Shown: piece after piece, positions 35,976 through 45,869 of the stretch
Position numbering within the stretch: the stretch's first letter is position 1
Layout: every line of letters starts with the position of its first letter
NCBI RefSeq assembly: GCF_003818135.1
Contig: NZ_RPOH01000008.1
Coordinates: forward strand, 1 to 45,954
Reading direction: 5' to 3'
Source: Buttiauxella warmboldiae
GTDB lineage: Bacteria > Pseudomonadota > Gammaproteobacteria > Enterobacterales > Enterobacteriaceae
DNA: 45,954 nucleotides
Program-made: the position numbers and the translations under genes
The notes under the pieces: generated by a model
Seen by the model: only the letters and a program-made list of their open reading frames with translations
Told to the model about the DNA's origin: nothing
The model's database searches: none

Positions 35976-36000
35976 CGCCCGGTTTTCGCCGGGCGTTTTG
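35976..36000 (+). terminator. Terminator of nagBACD
   Basis: CGCCCGG, loop TTTTCG, CCGGGCG, then TTTT. It lies 9 bases after the nagD stop. The following 240 bp upstream of asnB are AT-rich and must carry its promoter, but no convincing hexamers stand out. Confidence 0.85.
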
Positions 36001-36243
36001 CCGATTCAACACTCATTGCTCTTCTCTCTGAATGCCTGCCTGGCAATTTCTTTAAAAATTGTCGATCCGCTAATAATTGTGCTTATTTCATCACCATTTT
36101 TCAGTAATCAACAATCAGCGCTGAACTATTTATCCCTTCAGGGCTAAAGGTCTTGCATTCCCGTCAATGATTGCGCATTTTCATAGTCATGCAATGCAAC
36201 AAAACAATTTAATGGCTCACAGAAGCATTACGGAGAGAGTTCT

Positions 36244-37908
36244 ATGTGTTCAATTTTTGGTGTTCTGGATATCAAGACCGATGCGGTCGAATTGCGTAAG
36301 AAAGCGCTCGAGTTATCTCGCCTGATGCGCCACCGTGGCCCAGACTGGTCGGGCGTTTATGCGCATGAAAAAGCCATCCTTTCTCACGAACGCCTCTCTA
36401 TTGTTGATGTCAACGCCGGCGCACAGCCGCTTTATAACAAAGCCAAAACTCACGCGCTGGCCGTTAACGGCGAAATCTACAACCACCAGGCGCTGCGTGC
36501 TGAATACGGCGACCGCTACGAATTCCAGACCGGCTCTGACTGCGAAGTTATCCTGGCGCTTTACCAGGAAAAAGGCCCGGAGTTCCTCGATGATCTGCAG
36601 GGCATGTTTGCCTTCGTTCTGTATGACGAAGTGCAGGATGCTTATCTGATTGGCCGCGACCATATCGGTATCATCCCGTTGTATATGGGCCATGACGAGC
36701 ACGGCAACCTGTATGTGGCTTCTGAAATGAAGGCGCTGGTTCCGGTGTGCCGCACCATTAAAGAGTTCCCGGCAGGTAGCTACCTGTGGAGCAAAGACGG
36801 TGAAATCCGCAGCTACTACCAGCGTGACTGGTTCGAATACGATGCGGTAAAAGACAACGTCACTGACAAAAACGAATTGCGTCAGGCGCTGGAAGAGGCG
36901 GTGAAAAGCCACCTGATGTCCGACGTTCCTTACGGCGTACTGCTCTCCGGCGGTCTGGATTCGTCCGTTATCTCTGCCATCACCAAGAAATTTGCCGCGC
37001 GCCGCGTAGAAGATGAAGAGCGTTCTGAAGCCTGGTGGCCGCAGTTGCACTCATTTGCCGTGGGTCTGGTCGGCTCGCCGGATCTGAAAGCCGCGCAGGA
37101 AGTGGCAAACCACTTAGGCACCGTGCACCACGAAATCCATTTTACCGTGCAGGAAGGGCTGGATGCGATTCGCGACGTTATCTATCATATTGAAACCTAT
37201 GATGTGACCACCATTCGCGCCTCCACCCCGATGTACCTGATGTCACGTAAAATCAAAGCGATGGGCATCAAAATGGTGCTGTCCGGTGAAGGTTCTGATG
37301 AAGTGTTTGGCGGCTATCTGTACTTCCATAAGGCGCCGAACGATAAAGAGCTGCATGAAGAGACCGTGCGCAAGCTGCAAGCGCTGCATATGTTTGACTG
37401 CGCTCGCGCTAACAAAGCGATGTCGGCCTGGGGCGTGGAAGCTCGCGTACCGTTCCTGGATAAGAAATTCCTTGATGTTGCGATGCGCATCAACCCGAAA
37501 GACAAAATGTGCGGTAACGGCAAAATGGAAAAACATATCCTGCGTGAATGTTTTGAATCCTATCTGCCGGCAAGCGTTGCATGGCGTCAGAAAGAGCAGT
37601 TTTCTGACGGCGTCGGTTACAGCTGGATTGATACCCTGAAAGAAGTGGCAGCAGAACAGGTCAGCGATCAACAGCTGGCAACCGCAAGCTACCGCTTCCC
37701 GTACAATACGCCAGGCTCAAAAGAAGCCTATCTGTACCGCGAGATCTTTGAAGAGTTATTCCCGCTGCCAGATGCCGCACAGTGCGTTCCTGGCGGTCCA
37801 TCGGTTGCCTGTTCTTCTGCTAAAGCCATTGAATGGGATGAAGCCTTCAAAACCATGAACGATCCATCAGGCCGTGCGGTGGGCGTTCACCAGTCTGCTT
37901 ACAAATAA
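36244..37908 (+). CDS. asnB: Asparagine synthetase B (glutamine-hydrolysing)
   Basis: 554-residue enzyme, equal to E. coli AsnB, making asparagine from aspartate, glutamine and ATP. The N-terminal glutaminase begins MCSIFGV with nucleophile Cys2 and includes RLSIVD and the VNGEIYNH block. The C-terminal synthetase has the PP-loop LLSGGLDSSVISA and GEGSDEVFGGY. GGAGAG lies just upstream of the ATG. It is monocistronic, with its own terminator. Confidence 0.98.
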   Translation: MCSIFGVLDIKTDAVELRKKALELSRLMRHRGPDWSGVYAHEKAILSHERLSIVDVNAGAQPLYNKAKTHALAVNGEIYNHQALRAEYGDRYEFQTGSDCEVILALYQEKGPEFLDDLQGMFAFVLYDEVQDAYLIGRDHIGIIPLYMGHDEHGNLYVASEMKALVPVCRTIKEFPAGSYLWSKDGEIRSYYQRDWFEYDAVKDNVTDKNELRQALEEAVKSHLMSDVPYGVLLSGGLDSSVISAITKKFAARRVEDEERSEAWWPQLHSFAVGLVGSPDLKAAQEVANHLGTVHHEIHFTVQEGLDAIRDVIYHIETYDVTTIRASTPMYLMSRKIKAMGIKMVLSGEGSDEVFGGYLYFHKAPNDKELHEETVRKLQALHMFDCARANKAMSAWGVEARVPFLDKKFLDVAMRINPKDKMCGNGKMEKHILRECFESYLPASVAWRQKEQFSDGVGYSWIDTLKEVAAEQVSDQQLATASYRFPYNTPGSKEAYLYREIFEELFPLPDAAQCVPGGPSVACSSAKAIEWDEAFKTMNDPSGRAVGVHQSAYK

Positions 37909-37926
37909 GCGAACAAAATTAATGAC

Positions 37927-37949
37927 ACGGGCCTACGGGCCCGTTTTTG
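37927..37949 (+). terminator. Terminator of asnB
   Basis: ACGGGCC, loop TACG, GGCCCGT, then TTTTT; 18 bases after the asnB stop. Confidence 0.88.
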
Positions 37950-38091
37950 TTTCTGCAAGATTCCTTATCGCTTATCCGGGCTTTTCCCTCACATAAAACC
38001 ACGAAATAACCGATAATTGCCGAATATTGCAGCAAGCTGTTCGTAAGCTAGTCAAACAGACAATTCCCGCCACTTTTCGGGAAAAAATTTG

Positions 38092-38120
38092 TTGACGCTC
38101 GCAGGCCAACTCCGCATAAT
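38092..38120 (+). promoter_or_regulatory. Promoter of the tRNA operon
   Basis: TTGACG (38092-38097) and CATAAT (38115-38120) with 17-bp spacing, followed by a GC-rich discriminator (GCGCCCCGC) of the kind seen at stringently controlled stable-RNA promoters. It lies 40 bp upstream of the first tRNA. Confidence 0.8.
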
Positions 38121-38159
38121 GCGCCCCGCAACGCCGATAAGGTGACGCAGAAAAAAGAA

Positions 38160-38236
38160 GGCTACTTAGCTCAGCTGGTTAGAGCACATCACTCATAATG
38201 ATGGGGTCACAGGTTCGATTCCCGTAGTAGCCACCA
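38160..38236 (+). tRNA. metT: tRNA-Met (CAT), elongator, first copy
   Basis: 77 nt including encoded CCA, with a cloverleaf like E. coli metT and anticodon CAT in ACTCATAATG. The acceptor stem pairs GGCTACT with AGTAGCC; compared with E. coli the last pair is T-A instead of G-C, a compensatory change that supports a functional stem. Confidence 0.97.
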
Positions 38237-38253
38237 TTAATTCTTTTTTTAGC

Positions 38254-38338
38254 GCGGGAGTGGCGAAATTGGTAGACGCACCAGATTTAGGTTCTGGCGC
38301 CGCAAGGTGTGCGAGTTCAAGTCTCGCCTCCCGCACCA
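38254..38338 (+). tRNA. leuW: tRNA-Leu (TAG)
   Basis: 85 nt with encoded CCA, a long variable arm (class II tRNA) and anticodon TAG in GATTTAGGTTC. Same position in the cluster as E. coli leuW. Confidence 0.97.
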
Positions 38339-38357
38339 TTTTATAGCGTTGCACGGA

Positions 38358-38432
38358 TGGGGTATCGCCAAGCGGTAAGGCACCGGTTTTTGATACCGGC
38401 ATTCCCTGGTTCGAATCCAGGTACCCCAGCCA
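38358..38432 (+). tRNA. glnU: tRNA-Gln (TTG), first copy
   Basis: 75 nt with encoded CCA, starting TGGGGTATCG, anticodon TTG within GTTTTTGATAC. Identical to the next tRNA-Gln gene in this operon. Confidence 0.96.
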
Positions 38433-38485
38433 CTTTTTTGACCTAGCAGTTTCGACATAGCACGGCAGTTTTGTGCGCCCTTAGT

Positions 38486-38560
38486 TGGGGTATCGCCAAG
38501 CGGTAAGGCACCGGTTTTTGATACCGGCATTCCCTGGTTCGAATCCAGGTACCCCAGCCA
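38486..38560 (+). tRNA. glnW: tRNA-Gln (TTG), second copy
   Basis: 75 nt, identical to the copy at 38358-38432, with encoded CCA. The separating spacer (53 bp) is not repeated. Confidence 0.96.
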
Positions 38561-38584
38561 GTCGAAAAATAAGCATTACAATTT

Positions 38585-38661
38585 GGCTACTTAGCTCAGC
38601 TGGTTAGAGCACATCACTCATAATGATGGGGTCACAGGTTCGATTCCCGTAGTAGCCACCA
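38585..38661 (+). tRNA. metU: tRNA-Met (CAT), elongator, second copy
   Basis: 77 nt identical to the tRNA-Met at 38160-38236, including encoded CCA. Confidence 0.97.
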
Positions 38662-38667
38662 TATTTT

Positions 38668-38742
38668 TGGGGTATCGCCAAGCGGTAAGGCTCTGGTTTC
38701 TGATACCAGCATTCCGAGGTTCGAATCCTCGTACCCCAGCCA
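38668..38742 (+). tRNA. glnV: tRNA-Gln (CTG), single copy
   Basis: 75 nt with encoded CCA; the anticodon arm reads CTGGTTTCTGATACCAG, giving anticodon CTG, and the T arm differs from the TTG copies. E. coli has two CTG genes (glnV, glnX) at this place; here there is one, directly followed by the terminator. Confidence 0.95.
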
Positions 38743-38747
38743 AAATG

Positions 38748-38773
38748 AAAAGCTCGCTCCGGCGAGCTTTTTG
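38748..38773 (+). terminator. Terminator of the tRNA operon
   Basis: AGCTCGC, loop TCCG, GCGAGCT, then TTTTT, six bases after the last tRNA. Confidence 0.88.
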
Positions 38774-38799
38774 CTTTTCTGCGTTTAGAAATATTCAAA

Positions 38800-38824
38800 T
38801 AAAAAAAGAGCGGTTTCCCGCCCT
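38800..38824 (-). terminator. Terminator of ubiF
   Basis: Minus strand: AGGGCGG, tetraloop GAAA, CCGCTCT (one G-U pair), then seven T; 10 bases after the ubiF stop and facing the tRNA operon. Confidence 0.82.
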
Positions 38825-38834
38825 TCTCCGAAAT

Positions 38835-40010
38835 TCATAATCCTAATGCATACTTCAACGCCTGCCGTTTAAGCACGCCACCGCGCTCGGCTGCCATTAA
38901 TCCTAAGTTACGAATCACCCGCAGCGGCCCTAAACTATTGCTAAAACCGGCGTAAAAAAGATCCATGCCGCTTTGCATCAAGAAGTTATCTGCCTGCCTG
39001 CGCGTCTGGTAGCGTTTTAAGACGCGAGCGTCCGCCCAGTTTTCACCATAGCTGCGCGCATTAATCATCACCTCAAGCAGGGCTTCCACATCGCGATACC
39101 CGAGATTCACTCCCTGCCCGGCCAATGGATGAATGGTATGAGCAGCATCACCAATCAACGCCAGCCCTTGCTGTGTGTATTGCAATGCATGGCGGCGCGT
39201 CAGAGGGAAGGCGCCGCGGGCAACAGGCGTCACTTGGCCTAAACGTTCCGGGAAACTGTCCGCTATCGCTTTTTGCAGCTGTGGCATCGACATATTTTGC
39301 AACTGACGAATACGTGCGGGTGAGTCGTACCACACCAGCGACGCCCAGTTATCAAATAGCGGTAAAAACGCGTGCGGGCCGCTCGGCGTAAAATGCTGCC
39401 AGGTGCTATCACCGGGAGCCTGCGCGCACTGCACCGTGATCAGCATGCATGACTGGCGGTACTGCCAGGCGTGAATACCCATCCCGGCCCAACGGCGAAC
39501 CTGCGAGTTTGCACCGTCTGCGCCAATCACCATCGGCACCGTCAGCGTCTGCTCATCAGCAAATTGTAGCGTCCATCGATCTTTATCGTGATGCAGACTG
39601 GCGATCTGCGCCGGGCAAAGCAGTGTGACATTGGGATGCGCCTGCAATGCCTGCCACAATGCGAGTTGTAGCACCGGGTTCTCAACCATGTAGCCAAGCT
39701 CCGGCAAACCCAGCTCCTGCGCCTTAAAGCTGACCCGTGCGCTCTCCCACTCCCAGGTTTCAAGCTGGCGATAAGCGTGGCAACGCCTGGTGCGCACCGC
39801 ATCCCAGACGCCGAGCGATTTCAGTAACCCGACAGAAGCGCTGCTAATGGCGGAAATGCGCACATCCGGTTGGCTTGCAGGATCGAATGCCGGCGGAACC
39901 TGATGCTCGATTAGCGCCACCTGGAAACCGTTTTGCGCCAGACCGAGTGCGGCAGCCGCACCGACCATGCCGCCGCCGACGATCGCAACCTCAATTGAGT
40001 GGTTCAACAT
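38835..40010 (-). CDS. ubiF: Ubiquinone biosynthesis monooxygenase UbiF
   Basis: 391-residue FAD-dependent hydroxylase, the E. coli UbiF length, catalysing a late ring hydroxylation (C6) in ubiquinone synthesis. The dinucleotide-binding IVGGGMVGAAAALGLA lies near the N-terminus, the central FAD/NADPH motif is GADGANSQVRRWAG, and the second FAD motif is LIGDAAHTIHPLAGQG. AAGGA precedes the ATG. It is divergent from miaB, as in E. coli. Confidence 0.97.
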   Translation of the reverse strand: MLNHSIEVAIVGGGMVGAAAALGLAQNGFQVALIEHQVPPAFDPASQPDVRISAISSASVGLLKSLGVWDAVRTRRCHAYRQLETWEWESARVSFKAQELGLPELGYMVENPVLQLALWQALQAHPNVTLLCPAQIASLHHDKDRWTLQFADEQTLTVPMVIGADGANSQVRRWAGMGIHAWQYRQSCMLITVQCAQAPGDSTWQHFTPSGPHAFLPLFDNWASLVWYDSPARIRQLQNMSMPQLQKAIADSFPERLGQVTPVARGAFPLTRRHALQYTQQGLALIGDAAHTIHPLAGQGVNLGYRDVEALLEVMINARSYGENWADARVLKRYQTRRQADNFLMQSGMDLFYAGFSNSLGPLRVIRNLGLMAAERGGVLKRQALKYALGL

Positions 40011-40145
40011 GATGATTTGGTCCTTAAATTGTCTATCCTGATTCTACCGGATTTTTACGCCAGTTTCGTAGGCTGGTCACATCAAGGCCAAAGCATTACA
40101 ATACTCTGCCTGAATTCCTGGCTTTAACTGAGCAATGGCAAGTCG

Positions 40146-41573
40146 ATGACAAAAAAACTCCATATCAAAACCTGGGGCTGTCAGATGAACGAATATGATT
40201 CATCGAAGATGGCCGATCTGCTGAACAGCACGCACGGCTATACGCTGACGGATAACCCAAAAGAAGCCGACGTATTGCTGCTCAATACCTGCTCGATCCG
40301 TGAAAAAGCCCAGGAAAAAGTTTTCCATCTGCTGGGCCGCTGGAAACTCTTAAAGCGCAAAAACCCCGAGCTGATTATCGGCGTCGGCGGTTGTGTTGCC
40401 TCCCAGGAAGGCAAGCTGATTCGCAGCCGCGCGCACTATGTTGATATCGTTTTCGGGCCGCAGACGCTGCATCGCCTGCCTGAGATGATCAACCAGGTGC
40501 GCGGCAATCGCAGCCCGATTGTTGACGTCAGCTTCCCGGAAATCGAAAAGTTTGACCGCCTGCCGGAGCCTAAAGCTGACGGCCCAACCGCTTTCGTCTC
40601 GATTATGGAAGGCTGCAACAAATATTGTACTTACTGCGTGGTGCCATACACCCGCGGTGAAGAAGTGAGCCGCCCCTGCGACGACGTGCTGTTTGAAATC
40701 GCCCAGCTCGCCGCGCAGGGCGTGCGCGAAGTTAACCTGCTGGGTCAGAATGTGAATGCTTACCGTGGCCCGGCTTTCGACGGCGGCATTTGCTCTTTCT
40801 CCGAGCTGCTGCGCCTGGTGGCGGCCATTGACGGTATTGACCGCATTCGCTTCACCACCAGCCACCCGATTGAATTTACTGACGATATCATCGATGTTTA
40901 TCGCGACACCCCAGAGCTGGTGAGTTTCCTGCACCTGCCGATTCAGTGTGGTTCTGACCGCATCCTGAATTTGATGGGCCGCACCCATACCGCGCTTGAA
41001 TATAAATCGATTATTCGCAAGCTGCGCGCCGCGCGCCCCGATATCCAGATTAGCTCAGACTTTATCGTTGGCTTCCCGGGCGAAACCCAGCAGGACTTTG
41101 AGCAGACCATGAAAGTGATTGCGGACGTTAATTTTGACGTCAGCTTTAGTTTTATCTTCTCAGCCCGCCCGGGAACCCCGGCCGCCGATATGGTGGATGA
41201 CGTAACGGAAGAAGAGAAGAAGCAGCGTCTGTATATTCTGCAGGACCGCATCAACCAGCAGGCCATGGAGTGGAGCCGTAAAATGGTCGGTACCATTCAA
41301 CGCGTGCTGGTTGAGGGAACCTCTCGCAGAAACATCATGGAATTCACCGGCCGCTCGGAAAACAACCGCGGGGTGAACTTCGAAGGTACCCCGGATATGG
41401 TCGGTAAGTTTGTTGATGTCGAGATTACGGAAGTGGCAACTAACAACTCGCTGCGCGGTAGAGTCGTACGCACCGAGGAAGAGATGGGGCTGCGTATCGC
41501 ACAGTCTCCTGAGTCGGTGATTGCCCGTACCCGTAAAGAGAACGAGCTTGGCGTCGGTATTTACCAGCCATAG
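40146..41573 (+). CDS. miaB: tRNA-2-methylthio-N6-isopentenyladenosine synthase MiaB
   Basis: 475-residue radical-SAM methylthiotransferase (E. coli 474 aa) acting on A37 of tRNAs that read UNN codons. The auxiliary Fe-S cluster ligands are Cys12, Cys49 and Cys83; the radical-SAM cluster is Cys157, Cys161 and Cys164 in [14 protein letters not shown] domain forms the C-terminus. Residue 268 is Cys (HLPIQCGSD) where the E. coli protein has Ser, as I recall it. The Shine-Dalgarno sequence is weak (GGCAAG). A terminator follows. Confidence 0.97.
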   Translation: MTKKLHIKTWGCQMNEYDSSKMADLLNSTHGYTLTDNPKEADVLLLNTCSIREKAQEKVFHLLGRWKLLKRKNPELIIGVGGCVASQEGKLIRSRAHYVDIVFGPQTLHRLPEMINQVRGNRSPIVDVSFPEIEKFDRLPEPKADGPTAFVSIMEGCNKYCTYCVVPYTRGEEVSRPCDDVLFEIAQLAAQGVREVNLLGQNVNAYRGPAFDGGICSFSELLRLVAAIDGIDRIRFTTSHPIEFTDDIIDVYRDTPELVSFLHLPIQCGSDRILNLMGRTHTALEYKSIIRKLRAARPDIQISSDFIVGFPGETQQDFEQTMKVIADVNFDVSFSFIFSARPGTPAADMVDDVTEEEKKQRLYILQDRINQQAMEWSRKMVGTIQRVLVEGTSRRNIMEFTGRSENNRGVNFEGTPDMVGKFVDVEITEVATNNSLRGRVVRTEEEMGLRIAQSPESVIARTRKENELGVGIYQP

Positions 41574-41587
41574 CTCAGAGCTTCACA

Positions 41588-41626
41588 GCCAGCGGTTCGC
41601 TAAGCACATGTTCCGCTGGTTTTTTC
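41588..41626 (+). terminator. Terminator of miaB
   Basis: GCCAGCGG and CCGCTGG arms with a 17-base loop, then TTTTTT; 15 bases after the miaB stop. Confidence 0.7.
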
Positions 41627-41636
41627 ATCGTTTATG

Positions 41637-41664
41637 CTTGCATTCTTAACCAGCTACCCAAATA
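41637..41664 (+). promoter_or_regulatory. Possible sigma-32-like promoter of ybeZYX-lnt
   Basis: CTTGCA and CCCAAATA are separated by 14 bp, loosely like the heat-shock consensus. The E. coli ybeZYX genes are reported as heat-shock controlled. About 110 bp before ybeZ. Weak match. Confidence 0.3.
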
Positions 41665-41772
41665 TCAAGAGCCAGGCTTGCGCCATCTGCCCACGCCGTA
41701 AATAATCTTTTTTATGCTCTGCGTTAATGCAGCAACACCTTCAACTGGCCCTGTGCGACCCCGAGGATAAGT

Positions 41773-42834
41773 TTGAATATCGAAACACGTGAAATGACGC
41801 TGGAACCCGCAGACAATGCGCGTCTGCTAAGCCTGTGTGGCCCATTTGATGACAACATCAAGCAGCTGGAACGCCGGCTGGGGATCGAAATCAACCGTCG
41901 CGACTATCGCTTCAGGCTTACAGGTCGCCCGATTCTGGTGAACGCCGCCGCAGATATTCTGCGCGATTTATACGTTGATACCGCGCCAATGCGTGGCGAG
42001 ATTCAGGACATCACGCCTGAACAGATCCACCTTGCCATCAAAGAAGCCCGGGTGCTGGAACAGTCAGCAGAAAGCGTTCCTGATTATGGCAAAGCGGTCA
42101 ACATCAAAACCAAACGTGGCGTTATCAAGCCGCGTACGCCGAACCAGGCGCAGTACATCGCTAATATTCTGGACCACGACATCACCTTTGGCGTGGGCCC
42201 TGCGGGAACAGGGAAAACCTATCTCGCCGTGGCCGCGGCTGTTGATGCGCTGGAACGCCAGGATATCCGCCGCATTTTACTGACCCGTCCGGCGGTTGAA
42301 GCCGGTGAAAAGCTGGGCTTCCTGCCGGGTGATTTAAGCCAGAAAGTCGACCCTTATCTGCGCCCGCTGTATGACGCTTTGTTTGAAATGCTCGGCTTTG
42401 AGCGCGTGGAAAAGCTGATGGAGCGCAACGTGATTGAAGTGGCCCCGCTGGCCTATATGCGTGGCCGCACGCTCAACGACGCCTTTATCATTCTGGATGA
42501 AAGCCAGAACACCACCATTGAGCAGATGAAGATGTTCCTGACGCGTATTGGGTTTAATTCCAAAGCGGTGATTACCGGCGACGTCACCCAGATTGACCTG
42601 CCGCGCACCATGAAGTCCGGCCTGCGCCACGCCATTGACGTGCTGGCCGAAGTCGATGAAATCAGCTTTAACTTCCTTAATAGCGAAGACGTAGTACGCC
42701 ACCCGGTTGTGGCACGGATTGTCAATGCCTATGAAGCGTGGGAAAACGCGGAACAGGTTCGTAAAGATGAACTCGCAGCAGAGCGCAAGCGAGAAGCGAT
42801 GGCGATTAGCGCCGCCGCCCAGGAGAGTAAATGA
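41773..42834 (+). CDS. ybeZ: PhoH-like ATPase YbeZ
   Basis: 353-residue PhoH-family ATPase (E. coli about 346 aa), a partner of YbeY in ribosomal RNA handling. Walker A is GPAGTGKT and Walker [20 protein letters not shown] follows. The start is TTG at 41773: GAGGA is well placed upstream and the protein then begins [18 protein letters not shown], like E. coli, where TTG is also used. It overlaps ybeY by 4 bases (ATGA). Confidence 0.95.
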   Translation: MNIETREMTLEPADNARLLSLCGPFDDNIKQLERRLGIEINRRDYRFRLTGRPILVNAAADILRDLYVDTAPMRGEIQDITPEQIHLAIKEARVLEQSAESVPDYGKAVNIKTKRGVIKPRTPNQAQYIANILDHDITFGVGPAGTGKTYLAVAAAVDALERQDIRRILLTRPAVEAGEKLGFLPGDLSQKVDPYLRPLYDALFEMLGFERVEKLMERNVIEVAPLAYMRGRTLNDAFIILDESQNTTIEQMKMFLTRIGFNSKAVITGDVTQIDLPRTMKSGLRHAIDVLAEVDEISFNFLNSEDVVRHPVVARIVNAYEAWENAEQVRKDELAAERKREAMAISAAAQESK

Positions 42835-43298
42835 GTCAGGTAATACTGGATTTACAGGTTGCATGTGAAGAAGCAAGCGGCCTGCCAACGGAAGTGCAAT
42901 TTCAGAAATGGCTGGATGCGGTCATTCCGCCATTTCAGGAAGAATCAGAAGTCACGATTCGCCTGGTGGACGACGCTGAGAGCCACGATCTGAACCTCAC
43001 TTACCGTGGGAAAGATAAATCCACAAATGTGCTTTCGTTCCCGTTTGAAGCCCCTCCGGGCATTGAGCTGCCGCTGCTGGGCGACCTGATTATTTGCCGT
43101 CAGGTGGTGGAACAGGAAGCGAAAGAGCAGCAAAAACCATTAGATGCGCACTGGGCGCATATGGTTATCCACGGCAGTCTGCATCTGCTTGGCTACGATC
43201 ACATCGTAGATGAAGAGGCCGAAGAGATGGAATCCCTGGAAACAGAGATAATGCTTGCTCTTGGGTATGCCGATCCGTACATTGCCGAGAAAGAGTAG
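42831..43298 (+). CDS. ybeY: Endoribonuclease YbeY
   Basis: 155-residue UPF0054 metalloprotein, the E. coli length, required for 16S rRNA 3' maturation and ribosome quality control. The Zn ligands are His114, His118 and His124 in [11 protein letters not shown]. The conserved substrate-site segment STNVLSFPF lies at 64-72. The start overlaps the ybeZ stop, so the two are translationally coupled. Confidence 0.97.
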   Translation: MSQVILDLQVACEEASGLPTEVQFQKWLDAVIPPFQEESEVTIRLVDDAESHDLNLTYRGKDKSTNVLSFPFEAPPGIELPLLGDLIICRQVVEQEAKEQQKPLDAHWAHMVIHGSLHLLGYDHIVDEEAEEMESLETEIMLALGYADPYIAEKE

Positions 43299-43334
43299 TC
43301 TGCGCAGTCGTTAAAGAGCGCGCAGCGCCAGGTG

Positions 43335-43360
43335 CAGGCGGCGAACCATTGAACCGCCTG
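43335..43360 (+). repeat. Hairpin in the ybeY-ybeX gap
   Basis: CAGGCGG and CCGCCTG flank a 12-base loop. No T-tract follows, so transcription probably continues into ybeX; it may stabilise the upstream mRNA. Confidence 0.4.
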
Positions 43361-43398
43361 CTATCTATTATTAACCGAGGGGCCACAAACCTAACGCC

Positions 43399-44277
43399 AT
43401 GAGCGACGACAACTCACAAAACAGTGATACGCCTGCCAGTAAGAAGGGATTCTTCTCCCTGATTCTCAACCAGCTATTCCACGGTGAACCCAAAAACCGC
43501 GACGATCTGCTGACACTCATCCGTGATTCTGAGCAAAACGATCTTATCGATCAGGACACCCGCGACATGCTCGAAGGCGTGATGGATATTGCTGACCAAC
43601 GCGTCCGCGACATCATGATCCCGCGCTCGCAGATGGTTACGCTCAAACACAACCAGACGCTGGACGAATGCCTCGATGTCATCATCGAATCCGCACACTC
43701 CCGCTTCCCGGTGATCAGTGAAGACAAAGATCATATCGAAGGGATCCTGATGGCTAAAGATCTGCTGCCGTTTATGCGCAGCGATACTGAGCCATTCAGC
43801 ATGGAAAAAGTGTTACGTCAGGCGGTTGTTGTGCCGGAAAGTAAGCGTGTTGACCGCATGCTCAAAGAGTTTCGTCAGCAGCGCTACCACATGGCGATTG
43901 TGATTGATGAGTTTGGCGGCGTCTCCGGGCTTGTCACCATCGAAGATATTCTCGAACTGATCGTCGGGGAAATTGAAGATGAGTACGACGACGAGGAAGA
44001 CGGCGATTTCCGCCAGCTAAGCCGCCACACCTGGACGGTGCGCGCGCTGGCCTCGATCGAAGATTTTAACGACACCTTTGCCACCCGTTTTAACGATGAT
44101 GAAGTGGACACCATCGGTGGTCTGGTGATGCAGGCCTTTGGTCACCTGCCGGCCCGTGGCGAAACCATTGAAATAGATGGTTATCAATTTAAAGTCGCGA
44201 TGGCAGACAGCCGCCGTGTTATCCAGGTTCATGTCAGAATTCCGGACGACTCGCCACAACCGAAACTGGAAGATTAA
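43399..44277 (+). CDS. ybeX: CBS-domain protein YbeX (CorC)
   Basis: 292-residue CorC/HlyC-family protein with the E. coli length. Two CBS domains span about residues 67-190 ([38 protein letters not shown]), followed by an acidic stretch ([11 protein letters not shown]) and a C-terminal transporter-associated domain. It lacks membrane segments. It has been linked to Co2+/Mg2+ efflux and, with ybeY, to ribosome metabolism. It lies 7 bp before lnt. Confidence 0.96.
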   Translation: MSDDNSQNSDTPASKKGFFSLILNQLFHGEPKNRDDLLTLIRDSEQNDLIDQDTRDMLEGVMDIADQRVRDIMIPRSQMVTLKHNQTLDECLDVIIESAHSRFPVISEDKDHIEGILMAKDLLPFMRSDTEPFSMEKVLRQAVVVPESKRVDRMLKEFRQQRYHMAIVIDEFGGVSGLVTIEDILELIVGEIEDEYDDEEDGDFRQLSRHTWTVRALASIEDFNDTFATRFNDDEVDTIGGLVMQAFGHLPARGETIEIDGYQFKVAMADSRRVIQVHVRIPDDSPQPKLED

Positions 44278-44284
44278 TTCAAAG

Positions 44285-45826
44285 ATGTCTATTACCCCGG
44301 TCCTTCAACGCCAGCGTGTGCGTCTGCTGCTGGCGCTGCTTTTTGGTGCCTGCGGAACGCTGGCTTTCTCCCCTTACGATTTCTGGCCTGCGGCGATTGT
44401 CTCTTTAGCAGGGCTTCAGGGGCTGACGCTCAACCGGCGTGCGATCCACAGCGCGTGGATTGGTTTCTTTTGGGGGTTAGGGCTATTTGGCTCCGGCATT
44501 AACTGGGTATACGTCAGCATCGCGCAGTTTGGCGGGATGCCCGGCCCGGTTAATGTCTTTCTGGTGGTGCTGCTTGCCGCTTATTTATCGTTATATACCG
44601 GTTTATTTGGCGGACTCCTCGGTAAGCTTTGCCCGAAAACCACGTGGTGGCGCGTAGCGATCGCAGCGCCAGCGTTATGGCAGCTGACGGAGTTCCTGCG
44701 CGGCTGGATATTAACCGGCTTCCCGTGGCTGCAGTTTGGCTATAGCCAGATTGACGGCCCGCTCAAGGGCATTGCGCCAATTCTGGGGGTCGAAAGCGTG
44801 ACCTTCCTGCTGATGATGATCGGCGGTCTGTTGGCCTATGCGCTGCACGAGCGCCGCTGGCGACCTGCCGCTATTGCCGCCCTGTTGCTGGCCGCGCCAT
44901 GGCCGCTACGCTCCATTGAGTGGTATCAGCCGCAGGCCGAGCGCACGATTGGTGTGGCGATGGTTCAGGGGGATATTCCGCAGTCGCTTAAATGGGATGA
45001 GAATCAGCTGCTCAATACGCTGAAAATTTATCTCGATAAAACTCAGCCGCAGATGGGCAAATCCCAGCTGATTATCTGGCCTGAATCCGCGATCCCGGAT
45101 CTGGAGATTAACCAGCAACGCTTCCTGGCGACGATGGACGATCTGCTGCGCTCTAAGCACAGCTCATTGATCACCGGTATTGTTGATGCGCGTTTGAATC
45201 AGGAGAACCGCTACGATACCTACAACACCATCATCACGCTGGGTGAAGGCAACCCGTACAGCTACAGCAGCGCCGATCGTTACAACAAGAACCACCTGGT
45301 GCCGTTTGGTGAATTTGTGCCGCTGGAGTCTATCCTGCGCCCGCTGGCGCCGTTCTTTGATTTGCCCATGTCGTCCTTCAGCCGCGGCCCCTACTTACAG
45401 CCACAGCTGGAAGCCAACGGCATAAAGCTGACGCCGGCCATTTGCTATGAAATTATCCTCGGTAAACAGGTGCGCGATAACTTCCGCCCGGATACTGATT
45501 TCCTGCTGACGATTTCAAACGATGCGTGGTTCGGTAAGTCGATTGGCCCGTGGCAGCATTTCCAGATGGCGCGTATGCGCTCGCTGGAGCTGGGCCGCCC
45601 GCTGCTGCGCAGCACCAATAATGGAATTACCGCCGTGATTAACGCCAGTGGCGATATCGAGGCGATGATCCCCCAGTTCACCCGCGAAGTGCTGGAAGCG
45701 AAGGTCACGCCAACGCGCGGCATCACACCGTATGCCCGCTTCAGTGATTGGCCATTGTGGATTGTCACCCTGGCGTTTGGTTTCGCCTCTGTCCTGCTGG
45801 CGCTGCGTACCCGCCGTAAATACTGA
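44285..45826 (+). CDS. lnt: Apolipoprotein N-acyltransferase Lnt
   Basis: 513-residue inner membrane enzyme (E. coli 512 aa) that adds the third acyl chain to lipoproteins such as ChiQ. The N-terminal half contains about six hydrophobic helices; the periplasmic nitrilase-like domain has the triad Glu267 (IIWPESA), Lys335 ([11 protein letters not shown]) and Cys387 (AICYEII), all at E. coli numbers. A last helix and basic tail end the protein. The ATG at 44285 is chosen on alignment and its 7-bp spacing from ybeX; the frame is open 36 codons upstream inside ybeX. Confidence 0.97.
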   Translation: MSITPVLQRQRVRLLLALLFGACGTLAFSPYDFWPAAIVSLAGLQGLTLNRRAIHSAWIGFFWGLGLFGSGINWVYVSIAQFGGMPGPVNVFLVVLLAAYLSLYTGLFGGLLGKLCPKTTWWRVAIAAPALWQLTEFLRGWILTGFPWLQFGYSQIDGPLKGIAPILGVESVTFLLMMIGGLLAYALHERRWRPAAIAALLLAAPWPLRSIEWYQPQAERTIGVAMVQGDIPQSLKWDENQLLNTLKIYLDKTQPQMGKSQLIIWPESAIPDLEINQQRFLATMDDLLRSKHSSLITGIVDARLNQENRYDTYNTIITLGEGNPYSYSSADRYNKNHLVPFGEFVPLESILRPLAPFFDLPMSSFSRGPYLQPQLEANGIKLTPAICYEIILGKQVRDNFRPDTDFLLTISNDAWFGKSIGPWQHFQMARMRSLELGRPLLRSTNNGITAVINASGDIEAMIPQFTREVLEAKVTPTRGITPYARFSDWPLWIVTLAFGFASVLLALRTRRKY

Positions 45827-45844
45827 TTCTGCATCCCCCTGAAA

Positions 45845-45864
45845 AAGCCAGCGATTGCTGGCTT
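45845..45864 (+). terminator. First hairpin after lnt
   Basis: AAGCCAGC, tetraloop GATT, GCTGGCTT, 18 bases after the lnt stop. The following T-tract is poor, so termination may depend on the next, larger hairpin. Confidence 0.5.
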
Positions 45865-45869
45865 AGTTT

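Noticed and set aside
38160-38742. Repeated segments that could suggest a CRISPR-like array
   Set aside because: The repeats are complete tRNA genes with encoded CCA and normal cloverleaf folds.
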